Assembly: GCA_001642945.1 (NCBI GenBank)
Contig: LGRT01000018.1
Coordinates: 248,001 to 312,000, forward strand
Direction of reading: 5' to 3'
Origin: Rhodobacteraceae bacterium SB2
Lineage (GTDB): Bacteria > Pseudomonadota > Alphaproteobacteria > Rhodobacterales > Rhodobacteraceae
DNA: 64,000 bases
The translations under genes were made by a program, and so were the position numbers. Positions 46,153 to 56,854 of the stretch are shown piece by piece. Numbering within the stretch: the stretch's first letter is position 1; every line of letters starts with the position of its first letter. A model generated the notes under the pieces. That model was not told where the DNA came from and did not search any database. It saw only the letters and a program-made list of their open reading frames with translations.

Positions 46153-47526
46153 ATGTCTGTAAATCCCCCGTCCCTGCGGCCTGATCTGGCCCGTGCAAAG
46201 CTGCAAAAAAATCTTCGCGATGGTCAACCGACCATCGGTATGGTGTCCCTTGGTTGTCCAAAAGCACTCGTTGATAGCGAACGGATCCTAACCCGATTGA
46301 GAGCCGAGGGCTATGGCGTATCCCCCGATTATTCCGGAGCTGACGCGGTGATTGTAAACACCTGCGGATTTTTGGACAGCGCCAAAGCTGAAAGCCTTGA
46401 GGCGATCGGAGAAGCCTTGAACGAAAATGGCAAAGTGATCGTAACAGGCTGTCTTGGGGCCAATCCTGAATATATTTCGGGGGCGCATCCCAGCGTTTTA
46501 GCGGTGACCGGCCCCCACCAATATGAGCAGGTTTTGGATGCGGTTCATCAGGCGGTGCCGGCAAAACCCGATCCGTTTATAGATTTGTTGCCGGCTGCCA
46601 ATATCAGCCTAACGCCTCGGCATTACAGCTATCTCAAAATTTCCGAAGGCTGCAATCATCGCTGCAAATTTTGCATTATCCCAGATATGCGCGGAAAGCT
46701 TCAAAGCCGTCCAGCCCATGCTATTTTGCGCGAGGCGGAAAAACTGGTGTCAAATGGCGTAAAAGAGCTTTTGGTTATTTCGCAAGACACCTCAGCCTAT
46801 GGCGTGGATATCAAACATGCCGAAGCCAAGGGCCATCGTGCACATATCGTAGATTTAGCCCGCGATTTAGGCAGTTTGGGGGCTTGGGTGCGCTTGCATT
46901 ACGTTTATCCCTACCCGTTCGTGCGTGATTTAATCCCGCTGATGGCAGAGGGCGTGATCCTGCCTTATCTGGATATTCCATTCCAGCACGCCCATCCAGA
47001 GACTTTAAGGCGTATGGCGCGGCCGGCAGCGGCCACCAAAACATTAGATGAAATCGCCGCATGGCGCGATATATGCCCAGAGATCACCCTGCGCTCTACT
47101 TTTATTGTTGGCTATCCCGGTGAAACCGAGGCCGAATTTCAAACTCTACTGGAGTGGTTAGAGGTCGCACAACTCGACCGCGTTGGCTGCTTCACATATG
47201 AAAATGTCGCCGGCGCCCGCGCAACCGCCTTGCCCGATCATCTGCCCGAAGAGGTTAAACAAAACCGCTGGGAACGGTTCATGCAAAAGGCGCAACAGAT
47301 TTCAGAAGCCAAATTGGCTAAAAACTTGGGCCAGGAGCTGCAGGTTATCGTGGATGACGTTGATGATGAGGCCGCAACCTGTCGCACAATGGCAGACGCG
47401 CCTGAAATTGATGGGAATTTGTTTATAGATTCAAATTTTGAAGATTTAACTATTGGCGATATTATCACGGTAAAAGTGGATGAGGCGGGCGCGTATGATC
47501 TTTGGGGCCAGCGGATAAAGCCTTAA
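46153..47526 (+). CDS. rimO: ribosomal protein S12 methylthiotransferase RimO
   Basis: 457 aa. UPF0004 domain with cysteines in [36 protein letters not shown] and VTGCLG (second Fe-S cluster). Radical-SAM CxxxCxxC in [19 protein letters not shown]-terminal TRAM domain at residues about 380-455. It adds a methylthio group to Asp89 of S12. The ATG follows GGCGCGTT, a weak SD. Confidence 0.96.
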   Translation: MSVNPPSLRPDLARAKLQKNLRDGQPTIGMVSLGCPKALVDSERILTRLRAEGYGVSPDYSGADAVIVNTCGFLDSAKAESLEAIGEALNENGKVIVTGCLGANPEYISGAHPSVLAVTGPHQYEQVLDAVHQAVPAKPDPFIDLLPAANISLTPRHYSYLKISEGCNHRCKFCIIPDMRGKLQSRPAHAILREAEKLVSNGVKELLVISQDTSAYGVDIKHAEAKGHRAHIVDLARDLGSLGAWVRLHYVYPYPFVRDLIPLMAEGVILPYLDIPFQHAHPETLRRMARPAAATKTLDEIAAWRDICPEITLRSTFIVGYPGETEAEFQTLLEWLEVAQLDRVGCFTYENVAGARATALPDHLPEEVKQNRWERFMQKAQQISEAKLAKNLGQELQVIVDDVDDEAATCRTMADAPEIDGNLFIDSNFEDLTIGDIITVKVDEAGAYDLWGQRIKP

Positions 47527-47725
47527 TCTGAAAGGCGGCGCAAAAAGCGGCTGGTGTGAGATAATGCTTTCACCTGGCTCTTCGCGCAAGCAAACTGGCC
47601 TGACTCGGCGCACGGCGCCCAACACCATACGATACAAAGCCGACCCTCAGGCGCTTGCGCGCCATGGGAATCGCCGCACCGGCGGCGCCAGCTTAAAAGA
47701 CCTGCAGCAGGGCAATCTTGTTCTA

Positions 47726-47745
47726 GGCTTGGCAAAGACCAAGCC
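47726..47745. terminator. possible hairpin between rimO and the convergent oxidase
   Basis: GGCTTGG-CAAAGA-CCAAGCC in the 235-nt gap between convergent genes, 17 nt past the oxidase end on its strand. T-tracts on either side are short. Confidence 0.35.
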
Positions 47746-47761
47746 GCTTTCAAAGGATGTG

Positions 47762-49186
47762 CTAAAGGGTCTTTAACCGCAACACCGCGCCTGGATTCAT
47801 AATACCATGGGGGTCCAGCGCGGTTTTTATAGCGCGCATGGCCGCCAACTTAGCTGGGTCACCATAGCGTTCCAAATCTTCAATCTTCAGTCGGCCAATG
47901 CCATGCTCGGCGCTGACCGAGCCGTGCATTTCATGCACAAGATCATGTAGATCAGTTTTGATGCGCGGACGTAGATCTTCATAATCTTGCCGCGTTTTTC
48001 CCGAATCTGGAAAAACGTTGTAATGTAAATTTCCATCCCCCAAATGGCCAAAGCAATTCACCCGGAACGGACCAATACGGGCAATCGTTTGGTTGGCCGC
48101 TTCGATGAATGCGGGCAAAGCGGATAATGGCAAGCTAATATCATGATTTGACACCGCGCCAACCAACCGATTGGCCTCGGGCATCCGCTCGCGAACCGCC
48201 CAAAAATCCGCGCGTTGCGCTTCAGATTGCGCGATCATCCCATCCTGCACCAATCCTTGGTCGCACGCGCATTCGAATAAATCGCTAAGTATTTGCTGGG
48301 GATCTTCGCGCGCGCTGAGCCCCAAATCAATCAGTACCATCCATTCAGGCGCAACCTTGAAAGGCTGGCGCACGTCAGGCAAATGCTCTGACAAAAAATC
48401 CAAACCCTGCCGGTGCATCAATTCAAACGCGCTGAGCCCCTCTCCGATTTGAGCGCGGGCCAAAGATAACAAGCGTAACGCAGCGGCGGGTGATGGCACG
48501 GTGAGTATCGCTGTGCCCAGCATGCGCGGCAGAGGGCTCAGTTTTAACGCGGCTGCGGTGATTATCCCCAAGCTGCCTTCTGAGCCAATCAAAAGATTGC
48601 GCAGATCATAGCCCGTATTGTCTTTATAGAGCCGCGTCAGGCCCTGATAGATCTGCCCATCGGGCAGCACCGCTTCGATCCCAATGCACAGATTGCGCGC
48701 ATTTCCATAGCGCAAAACATTCACGCCGCCCGCGTTGGTGGCCAAATTGCCACCGATCCGCGATGACCCCTCAGACGCCAATGACAAGGGAAACAACCGC
48801 TCCTGCGCCGCCGCTGCGGCTTGAATATCTGCAAGGATCGCGCCCGCCTCGACAACCAAGATATTTTCTTCAGGATAGATCGAGCGGATAGCATCCATCC
48901 GTTCAAGCGACAGAATCAAAGGCGCCGGGCCTTCGCCTTTGACTTGGCCGCCAACCAGACCCGTGCCGCCTCCAAAGGGAACAACGCCCACGCGCGATCG
49001 ATGCGCCGCCGCGATCACAGCGCTCACCTGCTCGGTGGTTTCTGGCATGGCCACAATCGCAGCCTGCCCGGCCCAACGGCCACGAGGTTCCTCTAAATGC
49101 CGCGGCTCAGCCTGCCGGAACAAATGCGCAGGCAGCGCCGCGCATAATGTTTCAAGAAAACCGTGATCGGCCGGGTTCAATTGCAT
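47762..49186 (-). CDS. FAD-linked oxidase, GlcD / D-2-hydroxyglutarate dehydrogenase type
   Basis: 474 aa from the ATG at 49186, chosen because AAGGA lies 7 nt upstream; the ATG two codons earlier is too close to it. Vanillyl-alcohol-oxidase fold: FAD-binding PCMH domain with VGVVPFGGGTGLVGGQVKGE and IGGNLATNAGGVNVLRYGNA, then a C-terminal substrate domain with VNCFGHLGDGNLHYNVFPDS and GSVSAEHGIGRLKIEDL. Relatives oxidise D-lactate, glycolate or D-2-hydroxyglutarate. The preserved HLGDGNLHYN metal-site motif is typical of the D-2-HG/D-lactate group. No glcE/glcF partners, so a single-subunit enzyme is likely. Confidence 0.87.
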   Translation of the reverse strand: MQLNPADHGFLETLCAALPAHLFRQAEPRHLEEPRGRWAGQAAIVAMPETTEQVSAVIAAAHRSRVGVVPFGGGTGLVGGQVKGEGPAPLILSLERMDAIRSIYPEENILVVEAGAILADIQAAAAAQERLFPLSLASEGSSRIGGNLATNAGGVNVLRYGNARNLCIGIEAVLPDGQIYQGLTRLYKDNTGYDLRNLLIGSEGSLGIITAAALKLSPLPRMLGTAILTVPSPAAALRLLSLARAQIGEGLSAFELMHRQGLDFLSEHLPDVRQPFKVAPEWMVLIDLGLSAREDPQQILSDLFECACDQGLVQDGMIAQSEAQRADFWAVRERMPEANRLVGAVSNHDISLPLSALPAFIEAANQTIARIGPFRVNCFGHLGDGNLHYNVFPDSGKTRQDYEDLRPRIKTDLHDLVHEMHGSVSAEHGIGRLKIEDLERYGDPAKLAAMRAIKTALDPHGIMNPGAVLRLKTL

Positions 49187-49243
49187 TTTCATTCCTTTTT
49201 GCTGGCTTTCCTACAGATAGCGCGCATAGCGCCAGCCGCCAGC

Positions 49244-49828
49244 TTAACCCGCGCTGCTGCGCCCGCGCCGATCGCCGCGCAACGCGGCATATAGCACATG
49301 GTTCCGCCAGCGCCCATTGATCTGAATATAGGATTGCGCAACCCCTTCATATTTAAACCCGGCTTTTTCCAGCACGCCGCGCGAGGCAACATTATCGGGC
49401 AAACATGCGCTTTCAACCCGGCTTAAATCCAAGGCCCCGAACGCATGCGCAACCATCGCAATAATGGCTTCGCTCATAAAGCCTTGCCGGGCATATTGCT
49501 GGCCCACCCAATACCCGATCGTGCCCACCTGAGACGGGCCGCGGCGAATATTATCCAAAGTGATGGCTCCAACCAACTGCCCCGCCTCTTTATGAAAGAC
49601 AAAAAGCGGCACGGCATTGCCATTTTTTACCGCCCGCTGCGACCAATAAACACGATTGGTAAAAGATGCACGCGACAGATGGTCAGCCGCCCAAATGGGC
49701 TCCCAAGGCGATAAGAAAGCTCTGCTCTGATGGCGCAGTTTTGCCCATTCTCGAAAGTCACGATGTTCAGGAAGGCGCAGGCTCAATCGCGCGGTCAGGA
49801 TCGAAACACTGCGCCGCTTGAACAACAT
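49244..49828 (-). CDS. RimJ-type GNAT N-acetyltransferase
   Basis: 194 aa. The body ARLSLRLPEHRDFREWAKLR, then GTIGYWVGQQYARQGFMSEA with the acetyl-CoA pyrophosphate loop, and RVESACLPDNVASRGVLEKA with GFKYEGVAQSYIQINGRW, is the RimJ/RimL group, which acetylates protein N-termini (ribosomal protein S5 in E. coli). Its ATG overlaps the M16 peptidase stop by one base (TAATG), so they are probably co-transcribed. Exact substrate not readable. Confidence 0.88.
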   Translation of the reverse strand: MLFKRRSVSILTARLSLRLPEHRDFREWAKLRHQSRAFLSPWEPIWAADHLSRASFTNRVYWSQRAVKNGNAVPLFVFHKEAGQLVGAITLDNIRRGPSQVGTIGYWVGQQYARQGFMSEAIIAMVAHAFGALDLSRVESACLPDNVASRGVLEKAGFKYEGVAQSYIQINGRWRNHVLYAALRGDRRGRSSAG

Positions 49829-51090
49829 TAGGCAGCGCGCCGCTTCTCAAGCACATCAAAGCTTGGCGCCTTTGCCACCGGCCCGTAAAGCGCAAGCGCT
49901 GCCGGCGCCGCCACCGCCATATGTTCTGCATAGGCTTTCAAATCGGCAAGTCCAACGGCATCAATACGTGCAACGGTTTCATCCAAACTGGGCACATAGC
50001 CCCAAATCTGTACCATTCTGGCCAGACGCTCGGCGCGATTTGACGCGCTTTCCAGCCCCATCAACATACCGGCCTTCATTTGCGCTCTTGCCCGATCAAG
50101 CTCTGCCGCGCTTATATCCTCTGCCGCGCGTTTCAACTCATCAATCGTTAAAGTTGCCAGATCGGGCAATTGCTCGGCGCTGGTGCCCGCGTAAATCGTG
50201 GTCATGCCCGTATCACTATAGGCACCAGCCTGCGCAAAAATTGTATAGCACAGGCCCAGATTCTCACGAATTTTCTGGAACAGCCGCGAGGACATACCAC
50301 CCCCAAGCGCCAGCGCATAGATTTGCGCGGTATGGATTTGTTTATCCAGATAATTTGGGCTTTCAAAGGCCAGCGCGATATGCGCTTGCTCAAGCTTTTT
50401 CTCCCGCCGCAGATCACCCGCTTGGAAGCGCGCAGGCGTAAACGCATCTGAGGTTATTTTCGCCACTGCGCCAAAACTCGCCTCTGCCATGCGCACCAAT
50501 TGATCGTGATCAACAGCACCAGCCGCCGCAAGGATCATCCGGTCGGGGCTGTAATGCTGCGAAATAAACGACACCAAATCTTCGCGCTGAACACCGGTGA
50601 TTTGCGCGCTTGGACCTAAAATACTGCGCCCCAAAGCTTGATTTGGATAGGCAGTTTCTTGCAACCAATCAAAAATCACATCATCGGGCGTGTCAAGCGA
50701 TTGCCCGATCTCTTGCAAAATCACCCCGCGCTCTATCTCGATTTCTTTGGCATCCAGAATCGAATTTTGTAAAATATCTGCCAAAATATCAAAGGCCATG
50801 GGCACATCATTTTGCAAAACCCGCGCGTAATAGGCCGTGACCTCGCGCGAGGTATAAGCATTGATAAACCCGCCCACGTCTTCGATGGCTTCGGCAATGG
50901 ATAACGCGCTACGGGTTTTTGTGCCCTTAAACGCCATATGTTCTAGGAAATGCGCCAAGCCATTTTGATCCAAGGTTTCGTGGCGCCCGCCCGCCTGAAC
51001 CCATATTCCGATCGAGGCCGATTGCAGCCCGGCCATAGGCTCGGTAACGATTTGAAAGCCATTCGCAAGCGTGGTGTGTTGAACCGTCAA
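49828..51090 (-). CDS. M16-family zinc peptidase (processing-peptidase-like)
   Basis: 420 aa. Inverted zinc motif HxxEH in GLAHFLEHMAFKGTKTRS with a downstream glutamate in the EVTAYYARVLQNDVPMAFDI region. The second half SRLFQKIRENLGLCYTIFAQ carries the R-Y pair that binds substrate. It resembles the mitochondrial processing peptidase beta subunit. The start is a TTG that overlaps the thrC stop by 4 nt (TTGA). Downstream GNAT starts one base inside it. Such thrC-M16-GNAT order is common in Rhodobacterales. Confidence 0.93.
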   Translation of the reverse strand: MTVQHTTLANGFQIVTEPMAGLQSASIGIWVQAGGRHETLDQNGLAHFLEHMAFKGTKTRSALSIAEAIEDVGGFINAYTSREVTAYYARVLQNDVPMAFDILADILQNSILDAKEIEIERGVILQEIGQSLDTPDDVIFDWLQETAYPNQALGRSILGPSAQITGVQREDLVSFISQHYSPDRMILAAAGAVDHDQLVRMAEASFGAVAKITSDAFTPARFQAGDLRREKKLEQAHIALAFESPNYLDKQIHTAQIYALALGGGMSSRLFQKIRENLGLCYTIFAQAGAYSDTGMTTIYAGTSAEQLPDLATLTIDELKRAAEDISAAELDRARAQMKAGMLMGLESASNRAERLARMVQIWGYVPSLDETVARIDAVGLADLKAYAEHMAVAAPAALALYGPVAKAPSFDVLEKRRAA

Positions 51091-52478
51091 AGTGATATCC
51101 GTTCTTTGATAAACTGTTTCAGCGCGCCCAAATCATTGGCAACCCGGGCGATCCGCTCGGGGCGCTCGAAGAGATCCGCCATATGGGGCGGCAAATCAGG
51201 GCGCAGGCCCGTAGCGGATTGAACCGCGTCTGGAAATTTCGCCGGATGCGCCGTGGCCAAAGTGATCATCGGCGTCTCGGGCTGTATTTGTTGCTCGGCC
51301 ACATGCACGCCAATCGCCGAATGCGGGCAAAGCAGTTCGCCCGATCCTTTCAAGGTTTGCTCAATTTGCGCGCGGGTCTGCTCTTCACTGCAGCGCCCCG
51401 ATTGAAAGTCGCGTTGCAGCATTTCCAAAACCCCTTGAGACAGGCTGAAACCACCCTCGGCTTTCAGCGCCGCCATCAAACCGCTGACTGCGGCCCCATC
51501 CCGACCATAGGCCTCAAACAAGAGCCGTTCAAAATTCGAGCTCACTTGAATATCCATTGAGGGGCTGATCGACGGCAAAACGCCGCTGGTTTTATACGCG
51601 CCCTGCGTCAGGCACCGATGCAAAATGTCATTCTGGTTTGTTGCGACAATCAATTTATCAATCGGCAACCCCATTCTTTTGGCAATAAAGCCAGCAAAAA
51701 TATCACCAAAATTACCCGTTGGAACCGTGAAGCTAACCTGACGAGCCGGCGCGCCCAAAGCCACGGCGGAAGAAAAATAATATACCGCTTGTGCCAAGAC
51801 ACGCGCCCAATTGATCGAGTTAACGCCTGCCAAACGCACAGAATCGCGAAATTCAAAATCGTTAAACATATCTTTCACGCGTGCCTGACAATCGTCAAAA
51901 TCACCGTCAACCGCAATCGCATGCACATTGCCCTCGCTTGGCGTGCTCATTTGGCGACGCTGCACATCAGACACCCGGCCATGAGGATACACAATAAACA
52001 CATCTACGCCGGCAAGCCCGCGGAATGCCTCAATCGCCGCGCTACCGGTATCGCCGCTTGTGGCCCCAACAATCGTTACCCGCTCGCCGCGGCGCTGCAA
52101 GGATAGTTGGAACAATTGCCCGATCAATTGCATCGCGAAATCTTTGAAGGCCAATGTTGGGCCGTGAAACAGCTCGAGAAGAAAGTGATTGCTGTCTAAT
52201 TGTACCAAAGGGGCCTTGGCCGCATGCTGAAACCCTGCATAAGCTTTGCCAATTATTTGTTTAAACTCATCCTCAGAGAAAGCATTACCCAAGAAGGGCT
52301 GCATCACTCGAAACGCAATCTCCTCATAAGACAGGCCTGCCATTGCGCCAATCTCATCCTTCGATAGCTGCGGAACCGTTTCGGGTAAATATAATCCACC
52401 GTCGCGCGCCAACCCCGTGAGCATCGCTTCTTCAAAGCTCAGAACCGGTGCTGTGCCCCGCGTTGAAATATACTGCAT
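51087..52478 (-). CDS. thrC: threonine synthase
   Basis: 463 aa from the ATG at 52478, where MQYISTRGTAPVLSFEEAML begins; the longer upstream frame runs into surf1 and is discarded. PLP-lysine motif FHGPTLAFKDFAMQLIGQLF, phosphate-binding IVGATSGDTGSAAIEAFRGL, and FTVPTGNFGDIFAGFIAKRM. It converts O-phosphohomoserine to threonine. Starts 5 nt after the surf1 stop. Confidence 0.97.
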   Translation of the reverse strand: MQYISTRGTAPVLSFEEAMLTGLARDGGLYLPETVPQLSKDEIGAMAGLSYEEIAFRVMQPFLGNAFSEDEFKQIIGKAYAGFQHAAKAPLVQLDSNHFLLELFHGPTLAFKDFAMQLIGQLFQLSLQRRGERVTIVGATSGDTGSAAIEAFRGLAGVDVFIVYPHGRVSDVQRRQMSTPSEGNVHAIAVDGDFDDCQARVKDMFNDFEFRDSVRLAGVNSINWARVLAQAVYYFSSAVALGAPARQVSFTVPTGNFGDIFAGFIAKRMGLPIDKLIVATNQNDILHRCLTQGAYKTSGVLPSISPSMDIQVSSNFERLLFEAYGRDGAAVSGLMAALKAEGGFSLSQGVLEMLQRDFQSGRCSEEQTRAQIEQTLKGSGELLCPHSAIGVHVAEQQIQPETPMITLATAHPAKFPDAVQSATGLRPDLPPHMADLFERPERIARVANDLGALKQFIKERISL

Positions 52479-52483
52479 ATGCT

Positions 52484-53155
52484 TTAGCCTTTTTTCTTTT
52501 TTCGCGAACGCCATAAGAACGCACCTGACATCATAATCCAAATAGCGGCCAAGGAGAACCAAGTCACCGCATATTGCAGGTGATCATTCGGAATCGCTGA
52601 AGAGTCAATTTCTAAAGGCTTTATATTCTGATCTGGAGGGGAAATTTGTGATGCCACGATTAAAATAGGCTGCGTTTGTAACGCCTCTGATAACGCGCGC
52701 ACATCGCGGGCAAACCAGATATTCTTCTCAAGATCAGGCGCAGGCGTAAACCCATCTACCTCATCTGGCCAATGCAAGTTGCCCTGCACCACCACCGCTT
52801 GATCTGCTTGCATATCCGAGCTCTTGGACAAATCGATAAAACCGCGATCCACCAGAATACGACGCCCCTCTGTTTTAAAAGCCGAGATCACGCGATAGCC
52901 AGCTCCGATGCGCTTCTGACTGACCAGAACGCGGATATACTCTTGCCCAAACCGTCCCTCAGCGAAGACCGGCAAATACGTATCTTCAGAGGGAACCGGT
53001 GTTAGCGGCACCGGCACAGCCGGCGCGGCGATACGCTGATCTATCTGCTCAAGCACCGTTTGTTTCCAGGCAAGACGGTCCAACTGCCAATTGCCAAGCC
53101 ATCCTAAAACGGCTGTGCCGGCAATTGAAAAGACAGCAAATAAAACCCGTTTCAC
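52484..53155 (-). CDS. surf1: SURF1 family cytochrome oxidase assembly protein
   Basis: 223 aa. N-terminal helix (VLFAVFSIAGTAVLGWLGNW with QLDRLAWK following, the SURF1 WQ-R motif), a periplasmic middle with YRVISAFKTEGRRILVDRGF, and a C-terminal helix PNDHLQYAVTWFSLAAIWIM, the conserved HxxYAxTWF block. It aids heme a insertion into subunit I of aa3 oxidase. Ends the cta cluster, 95 nt after ctaE. Confidence 0.94.
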   Translation of the reverse strand: MKRVLFAVFSIAGTAVLGWLGNWQLDRLAWKQTVLEQIDQRIAAPAVPVPLTPVPSEDTYLPVFAEGRFGQEYIRVLVSQKRIGAGYRVISAFKTEGRRILVDRGFIDLSKSSDMQADQAVVVQGNLHWPDEVDGFTPAPDLEKNIWFARDVRALSEALQTQPILIVASQISPPDQNIKPLEIDSSAIPNDHLQYAVTWFSLAAIWIMMSGAFLWRSRKKKKG

Positions 53156-53250
53156 ACCTTAAACCCTGCTCTTTTAAAGATAAAAGCGCCCGACATGCGC
53201 GCGCTTTTATTCAGTTTATCAAGCTGTATTAGCTCCGCTATTGGTAGAGC

Positions 53251-54051
53251 TTACCCGCCCCACACATAGATTGCAGCGAATAAAAACAGCCACACTACGT
53301 CTACAAAATGCCAATACCATGCGGCGGCTTCAAACCCCAAATGGGATTCAACGCTGAAATGGCCCCGCCGCACCCGCAGCAGGCAGATGAACAAGAAGAT
53401 CGTTCCGACCAAGACGTGAAAACCATGGAAGCCGGTGGCCATGAAGAAGCTCGCGCCATAAATATTACCAGCAAAGCCAAAGGCAGCATGGCTATATTCG
53501 TAAATTTGAAACACGGTAAAGATGGCGCCCAGCGCAATTGAGATGATCAGGCCCATTTTCACATCTTCACGGTTATCCTCATGGACCAAAGCATGGTGCG
53601 CCCAAGTCGCAGCCGCGCCTGAACATAACAAGATCAGCGTGTTGATCAGCGGCAGGTGCCAAGGGTCAAAGGTTTCAATACCAACCGGCGGCCAGACCCC
53701 ATCAACGATTGGGCTCATTTCACCCATCGGGTACATTGCGTGTTTGAAAAACGTCCAGAACCACGCCAAGAAAAACATCACCTCTGACATGATAAACAAA
53801 ATGAAACCGTACCGCAGGCCGATCAGCACTACGGGTGTGTGATCGCCTTCTTTATTCTCGGCGACCGTTTCGGCCCACCATCCGTACATTACGTATATAA
53901 CGCCAACAAAACCGATAAGCAGCAAATAAGGGCCTTTGTCATGAAAGAACAACACCGCTCCAAAAAGCATGATGAACCCAAACAGGGCGCCAATAAGCGG
54001 CCATAAAGAGGGGTTAAGGATGTGATAATCGTGATTTTTTGCGTGTGCCAT
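53251..54051 (-). CDS. ctaE: cytochrome c oxidase subunit III
   Basis: 266 aa, seven helices. Characteristic segments: [60 protein letters not shown] and the C-terminal [20 protein letters not shown]. It stabilises the subunit I proton/oxygen path. Subunit I (ctaD) is not in the window. Confidence 0.98.
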   Translation of the reverse strand: MAHAKNHDYHILNPSLWPLIGALFGFIMLFGAVLFFHDKGPYLLLIGFVGVIYVMYGWWAETVAENKEGDHTPVVLIGLRYGFILFIMSEVMFFLAWFWTFFKHAMYPMGEMSPIVDGVWPPVGIETFDPWHLPLINTLILLCSGAAATWAHHALVHEDNREDVKMGLIISIALGAIFTVFQIYEYSHAAFGFAGNIYGASFFMATGFHGFHVLVGTIFLFICLLRVRRGHFSVESHLGFEAAAWYWHFVDVVWLFLFAAIYVWGG

Positions 54052-54072
54052 AGGGTTCCCTCGTTGGCCTTC

Positions 54073-54648
54073 TTAATAAACAGGTTGTGGCTGATCATTT
54101 CCTATAGACGCAGAGCCTAACGGCAGATCAATGTCATAAAACGTATAAGACAGAGTGATCACCTTTGTAAATTGCGCATCTCGATCCTCTGCCAGTTCCG
54201 GATCAATATAAAAAGTTACCGGCATTTGCACCCGTTCCCCAGGCTGCAAAATTTGCTCTTCAAAGCAAAAACAAGCGATCTTATTGAAAAACCCACCCGC
54301 CTCATATGGGGTAACATTGTAACTGGCAGATCCGGCAACGGGCCGGTCGGTTGGGTTATAAGCTTCATAGAATGCCAAGCCCGTTTCACCGATCCTAAGC
54401 TCCATTTCGCGCTCAACCGGCGTAAACTCCCACGGCATGCCGCGTTCCAAGGAAGCATCAAACCGCACCTTCATCGTGCGCTCTAAGATCACTTCAGAAT
54501 CTGCCTCAACGATGCTGGGCACGCCGCCAAAGCCCGTTGTGCGGCAAAACCAATCATAAAACGGCACCGATGCCCAAGCCAACGACCCCATGACCACCAC
54601 AAGCGCCACGGCTTTTGATGCGGTTTTTTGATAGGCTCGGGACGACAT
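54073..54648 (-). CDS. ctaG: cytochrome oxidase copper chaperone CtaG/Cox11
   Basis: 191 aa. One N-terminal membrane helix (KAVALVVVMGSLAWASVPFY), the periplasmic Cox11 fold with WEFTPVEREMELRIGETGLA and the copper-binding CFCFEE in NKIACFCFEEQILQPGERVQ. It delivers copper to CuB of subunit I. Overlaps the small TM protein by one base and precedes ctaE by 21 nt. Confidence 0.97.
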   Translation of the reverse strand: MSSRAYQKTASKAVALVVVMGSLAWASVPFYDWFCRTTGFGGVPSIVEADSEVILERTMKVRFDASLERGMPWEFTPVEREMELRIGETGLAFYEAYNPTDRPVAGSASYNVTPYEAGGFFNKIACFCFEEQILQPGERVQMPVTFYIDPELAEDRDAQFTKVITLSYTFYDIDLPLGSASIGNDQPQPVY

Positions 54649-54809
54649 TATTGATCCATTTGGGCGGTGGCGCGTTCAAAATCCCCACGCGTGACTTTTG
54701 CGACCGTCAACCCAAAAACCAAAACCACGCAGGCTACCAGAATAAGACCAACGCCCAAATTCCGCCCGAACCGGCGTTTGTGCAGCTCATGTTCTTTTTG
54801 AAAGCTCAT
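54648..54809 (-). CDS. 53-aa single-helix protein of the cytochrome oxidase cluster
   Basis: ATG at 54809 overlaps the ctaB stop (ATGA) and the stop overlaps the ctaG start (TAATG), so it is tightly coupled between the two. Product: [20 protein letters not shown], a membrane helix [18 protein letters not shown], and a short tail ending ATAQMDQ. Small ORFs of this kind sit between ctaB and ctaG in Paracoccus and Rhodobacter relatives and are probably oxidase assembly or accessory peptides; I do not assign a name. Confidence 0.85.
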   Translation of the reverse strand: MSFQKEHELHKRRFGRNLGVGLILVACVVLVFGLTVAKVTRGDFERATAQMDQ

Positions 54810-55747
54810 GACCACAATCCTAAGCCAACCCGAGATAGAACGGCTTCAAGCAAAATTGCCCCAAAATGGGCAAACAGATATATCAGAGAAAGTTTGAAAA
54901 ACTTGCGCTCGGCCAAGAAATTGTCAAGCTCGCTCTCCTCCTCATCGCGGCGCCAAATTTTCCAAGCTCCGGTCAAAAACGCGCCATTCAAAACCACCGC
55001 CACCAACAGATACACAGCGCCGCCAATGCTGGTAAATCCCGCTGCAATCGCCAAAATCGCGAGCAAAACGGTGTAAGCCAGGATATGGTTACGCGTAACC
55101 CGACGGCCATGCGTTACCGTCAGCATAGGCACGTCTGCCGCATCATAATCATTGCGCATGAACAGGGCCAATGCCCAGAAATGCGGCGGCGTCCACATAA
55201 AGATCAACGCGAACATCAAAACGCTTTCAATCGAGACCGACCCCGTTGCGCAGGCCCAACCGATCATCGGCGGAAACGCCCCTGCCGCACCACCAATCAC
55301 GATGTTTTGCGGAGTCCAGCGTTTCAACCAGATTGTGTAGATCACCAAATAGAAGAAAATTGTGAATGCCAGCAGCGCGGCTGCGAATAGATTGGCCGCC
55401 AACGCCAGCATAACAACTGAAAATCCTGCCAGTGCAAAGCCCAGAATTTTGGCTTCCTCTGCGCTTACACGGCCAGAAGGGATCGGACGCTTTTGGGTGC
55501 GCCGCATCACCCGATCAATATCGGCATCCCACCACATATTTAACGCACCGGAGGCCCCGCCCCCGACAGCAATGAACAGAATAGAAGCAAACGCCACCAC
55601 CCAGTTTAGCGGCACGGGGGCTGCAAGCAACCCGACCAAAGCCGTAAACACCACCAAAATCATAACCCGTGGCTTGAGCAACGCGAAGTAGTCGCCAAAG
55701 CTGGCTTCCATTTCATTTTGCGGGGTGTCGAGTGTTGCGTCGGTCAT
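54806..55747 (-). CDS. ctaB: protoheme IX farnesyltransferase (heme O synthase)
   Basis: 313 aa UbiA-family membrane enzyme with about nine helices. Prenyl-diphosphate-binding aspartate motif [20 protein letters not shown] and the second [15 protein letters not shown] region; [20 protein letters not shown] is heme-O-synthase specific. It farnesylates heme B, the first step to heme A. 47 nt after ctaC. Confidence 0.97.
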   Translation of the reverse strand: MTDATLDTPQNEMEASFGDYFALLKPRVMILVVFTALVGLLAAPVPLNWVVAFASILFIAVGGGASGALNMWWDADIDRVMRRTQKRPIPSGRVSAEEAKILGFALAGFSVVMLALAANLFAAALLAFTIFFYLVIYTIWLKRWTPQNIVIGGAAGAFPPMIGWACATGSVSIESVLMFALIFMWTPPHFWALALFMRNDYDAADVPMLTVTHGRRVTRNHILAYTVLLAILAIAAGFTSIGGAVYLLVAVVLNGAFLTGAWKIWRRDEEESELDNFLAERKFFKLSLIYLFAHFGAILLEAVLSRVGLGLWS

Positions 55748-55794
55748 TAAAAGCTCATTTCCATTATTATGCGCCGGCTTGGCTTTTCGGCTGG

Positions 55795-56664
55795 TTATCC
55801 TGCTATGACACGCGCTGCGTGTGGCGCGAGCGTCGCATACTCATCAATTGCACCTTTGAGCCATTCTTCATAGGCCTCTTGGCTGACCACTTTCACGGTG
55901 ATTGGCATATAGGCATGGTCTTTACCGCAAAGCTCGGAGCATTGACCAAAATACACGCCTTCTTTTTCAGCTTTAAACCAAAGCTGCGCCAAACGACCCG
56001 GCACGGCATCCTGTTTGACGCCAAAGGCTGGGATGGTCCAGCTGTGGATCACATCCGCGCCCGTCAATTGCATTACGACAATTTGACCTACCGGCACCAC
56101 CACAGCTGTATCGGTCGCCAATAAGAATTCATCACGCGTATAGCCCGCGGACACCAGCTCGGCCTCAACCTCATCATTCAGCACTTTGCCATCGCCAATC
56201 ATGAAGCTGTCAAACCCAAACCCATGGTCGACATATTCATAACCCCAATACCATTGATTGCCGGTTACCTTGATGGTCAAATCCGCTTCCGGAATTTCTT
56301 GCTGTTTGAACAAAACTGGCAGGGAATACACGCCGATCACGGTTAAGATCAAAACCGGAATAACCGTCCATGCGATTTCAACGGGCGAATTATGCGTGAA
56401 GCTGGCCGGATTTGGGTTGGCGCGCCGGTTATAGCGTATGATTACATAACCCATAAGCGCCGTAACAAACACCACAATCGCTGTGATGATATATAGGATC
56501 ATCGCATCCAACCACTGCAAATCTCTGGCCAATTCCGTAACAGCTGGCTGAAACCCAAGGCCCCGATCTATCGGAATTCCGATAATTTCCAACCCATCCT
56601 GTGCCAAAGCCGGCATGGCGGACATCCCAGCAATCACGCCAAAAATTTTACTTATAATACGCAT
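55795..56664 (-). CDS. ctaC: cytochrome c oxidase subunit II
   Basis: 289 aa from the ATG at 56664 (AGGG upstream; a TTG one codon earlier is weaker). Signal peptide about residues 1-21 (MPALAQ end), two helices ([38 protein letters not shown]), and a periplasmic CuA domain with [20 protein letters not shown], giving C-x3-C-x3-H. Receives electrons from cytochrome c. First gene of the cta cluster, divergent from tldD. Confidence 0.98.
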   Translation of the reverse strand: MRIISKIFGVIAGMSAMPALAQDGLEIIGIPIDRGLGFQPAVTELARDLQWLDAMILYIITAIVVFVTALMGYVIIRYNRRANPNPASFTHNSPVEIAWTVIPVLILTVIGVYSLPVLFKQQEIPEADLTIKVTGNQWYWGYEYVDHGFGFDSFMIGDGKVLNDEVEAELVSAGYTRDEFLLATDTAVVVPVGQIVVMQLTGADVIHSWTIPAFGVKQDAVPGRLAQLWFKAEKEGVYFGQCSELCGKDHAYMPITVKVVSQEAYEEWLKGAIDEYATLAPHAARVIAG

Positions 56665-56854
56665 CAATCACCCTACTCCGTTACGCGGCAGTTTTTAAAG
56701 GAAACGCGGCGGCCAAACGACCTGATAGAATCCCATTGTCTTTGGGGCGGTTAAAATCATATTCTGCGTCAGAGATAAAGCCAGAACCTTGCGGCAAACG
56801 GACGCCCCTGCTTCAAAAATTGAGCATCACGGCTCAGAGACAAATGAGGATACC

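Noticed and set aside
47564-47776. 70-codon plus-strand frame between rimO and the FAD oxidase
   Set aside because: No RBS, no family resemblance, and it runs into the end of the convergent oxidase gene.
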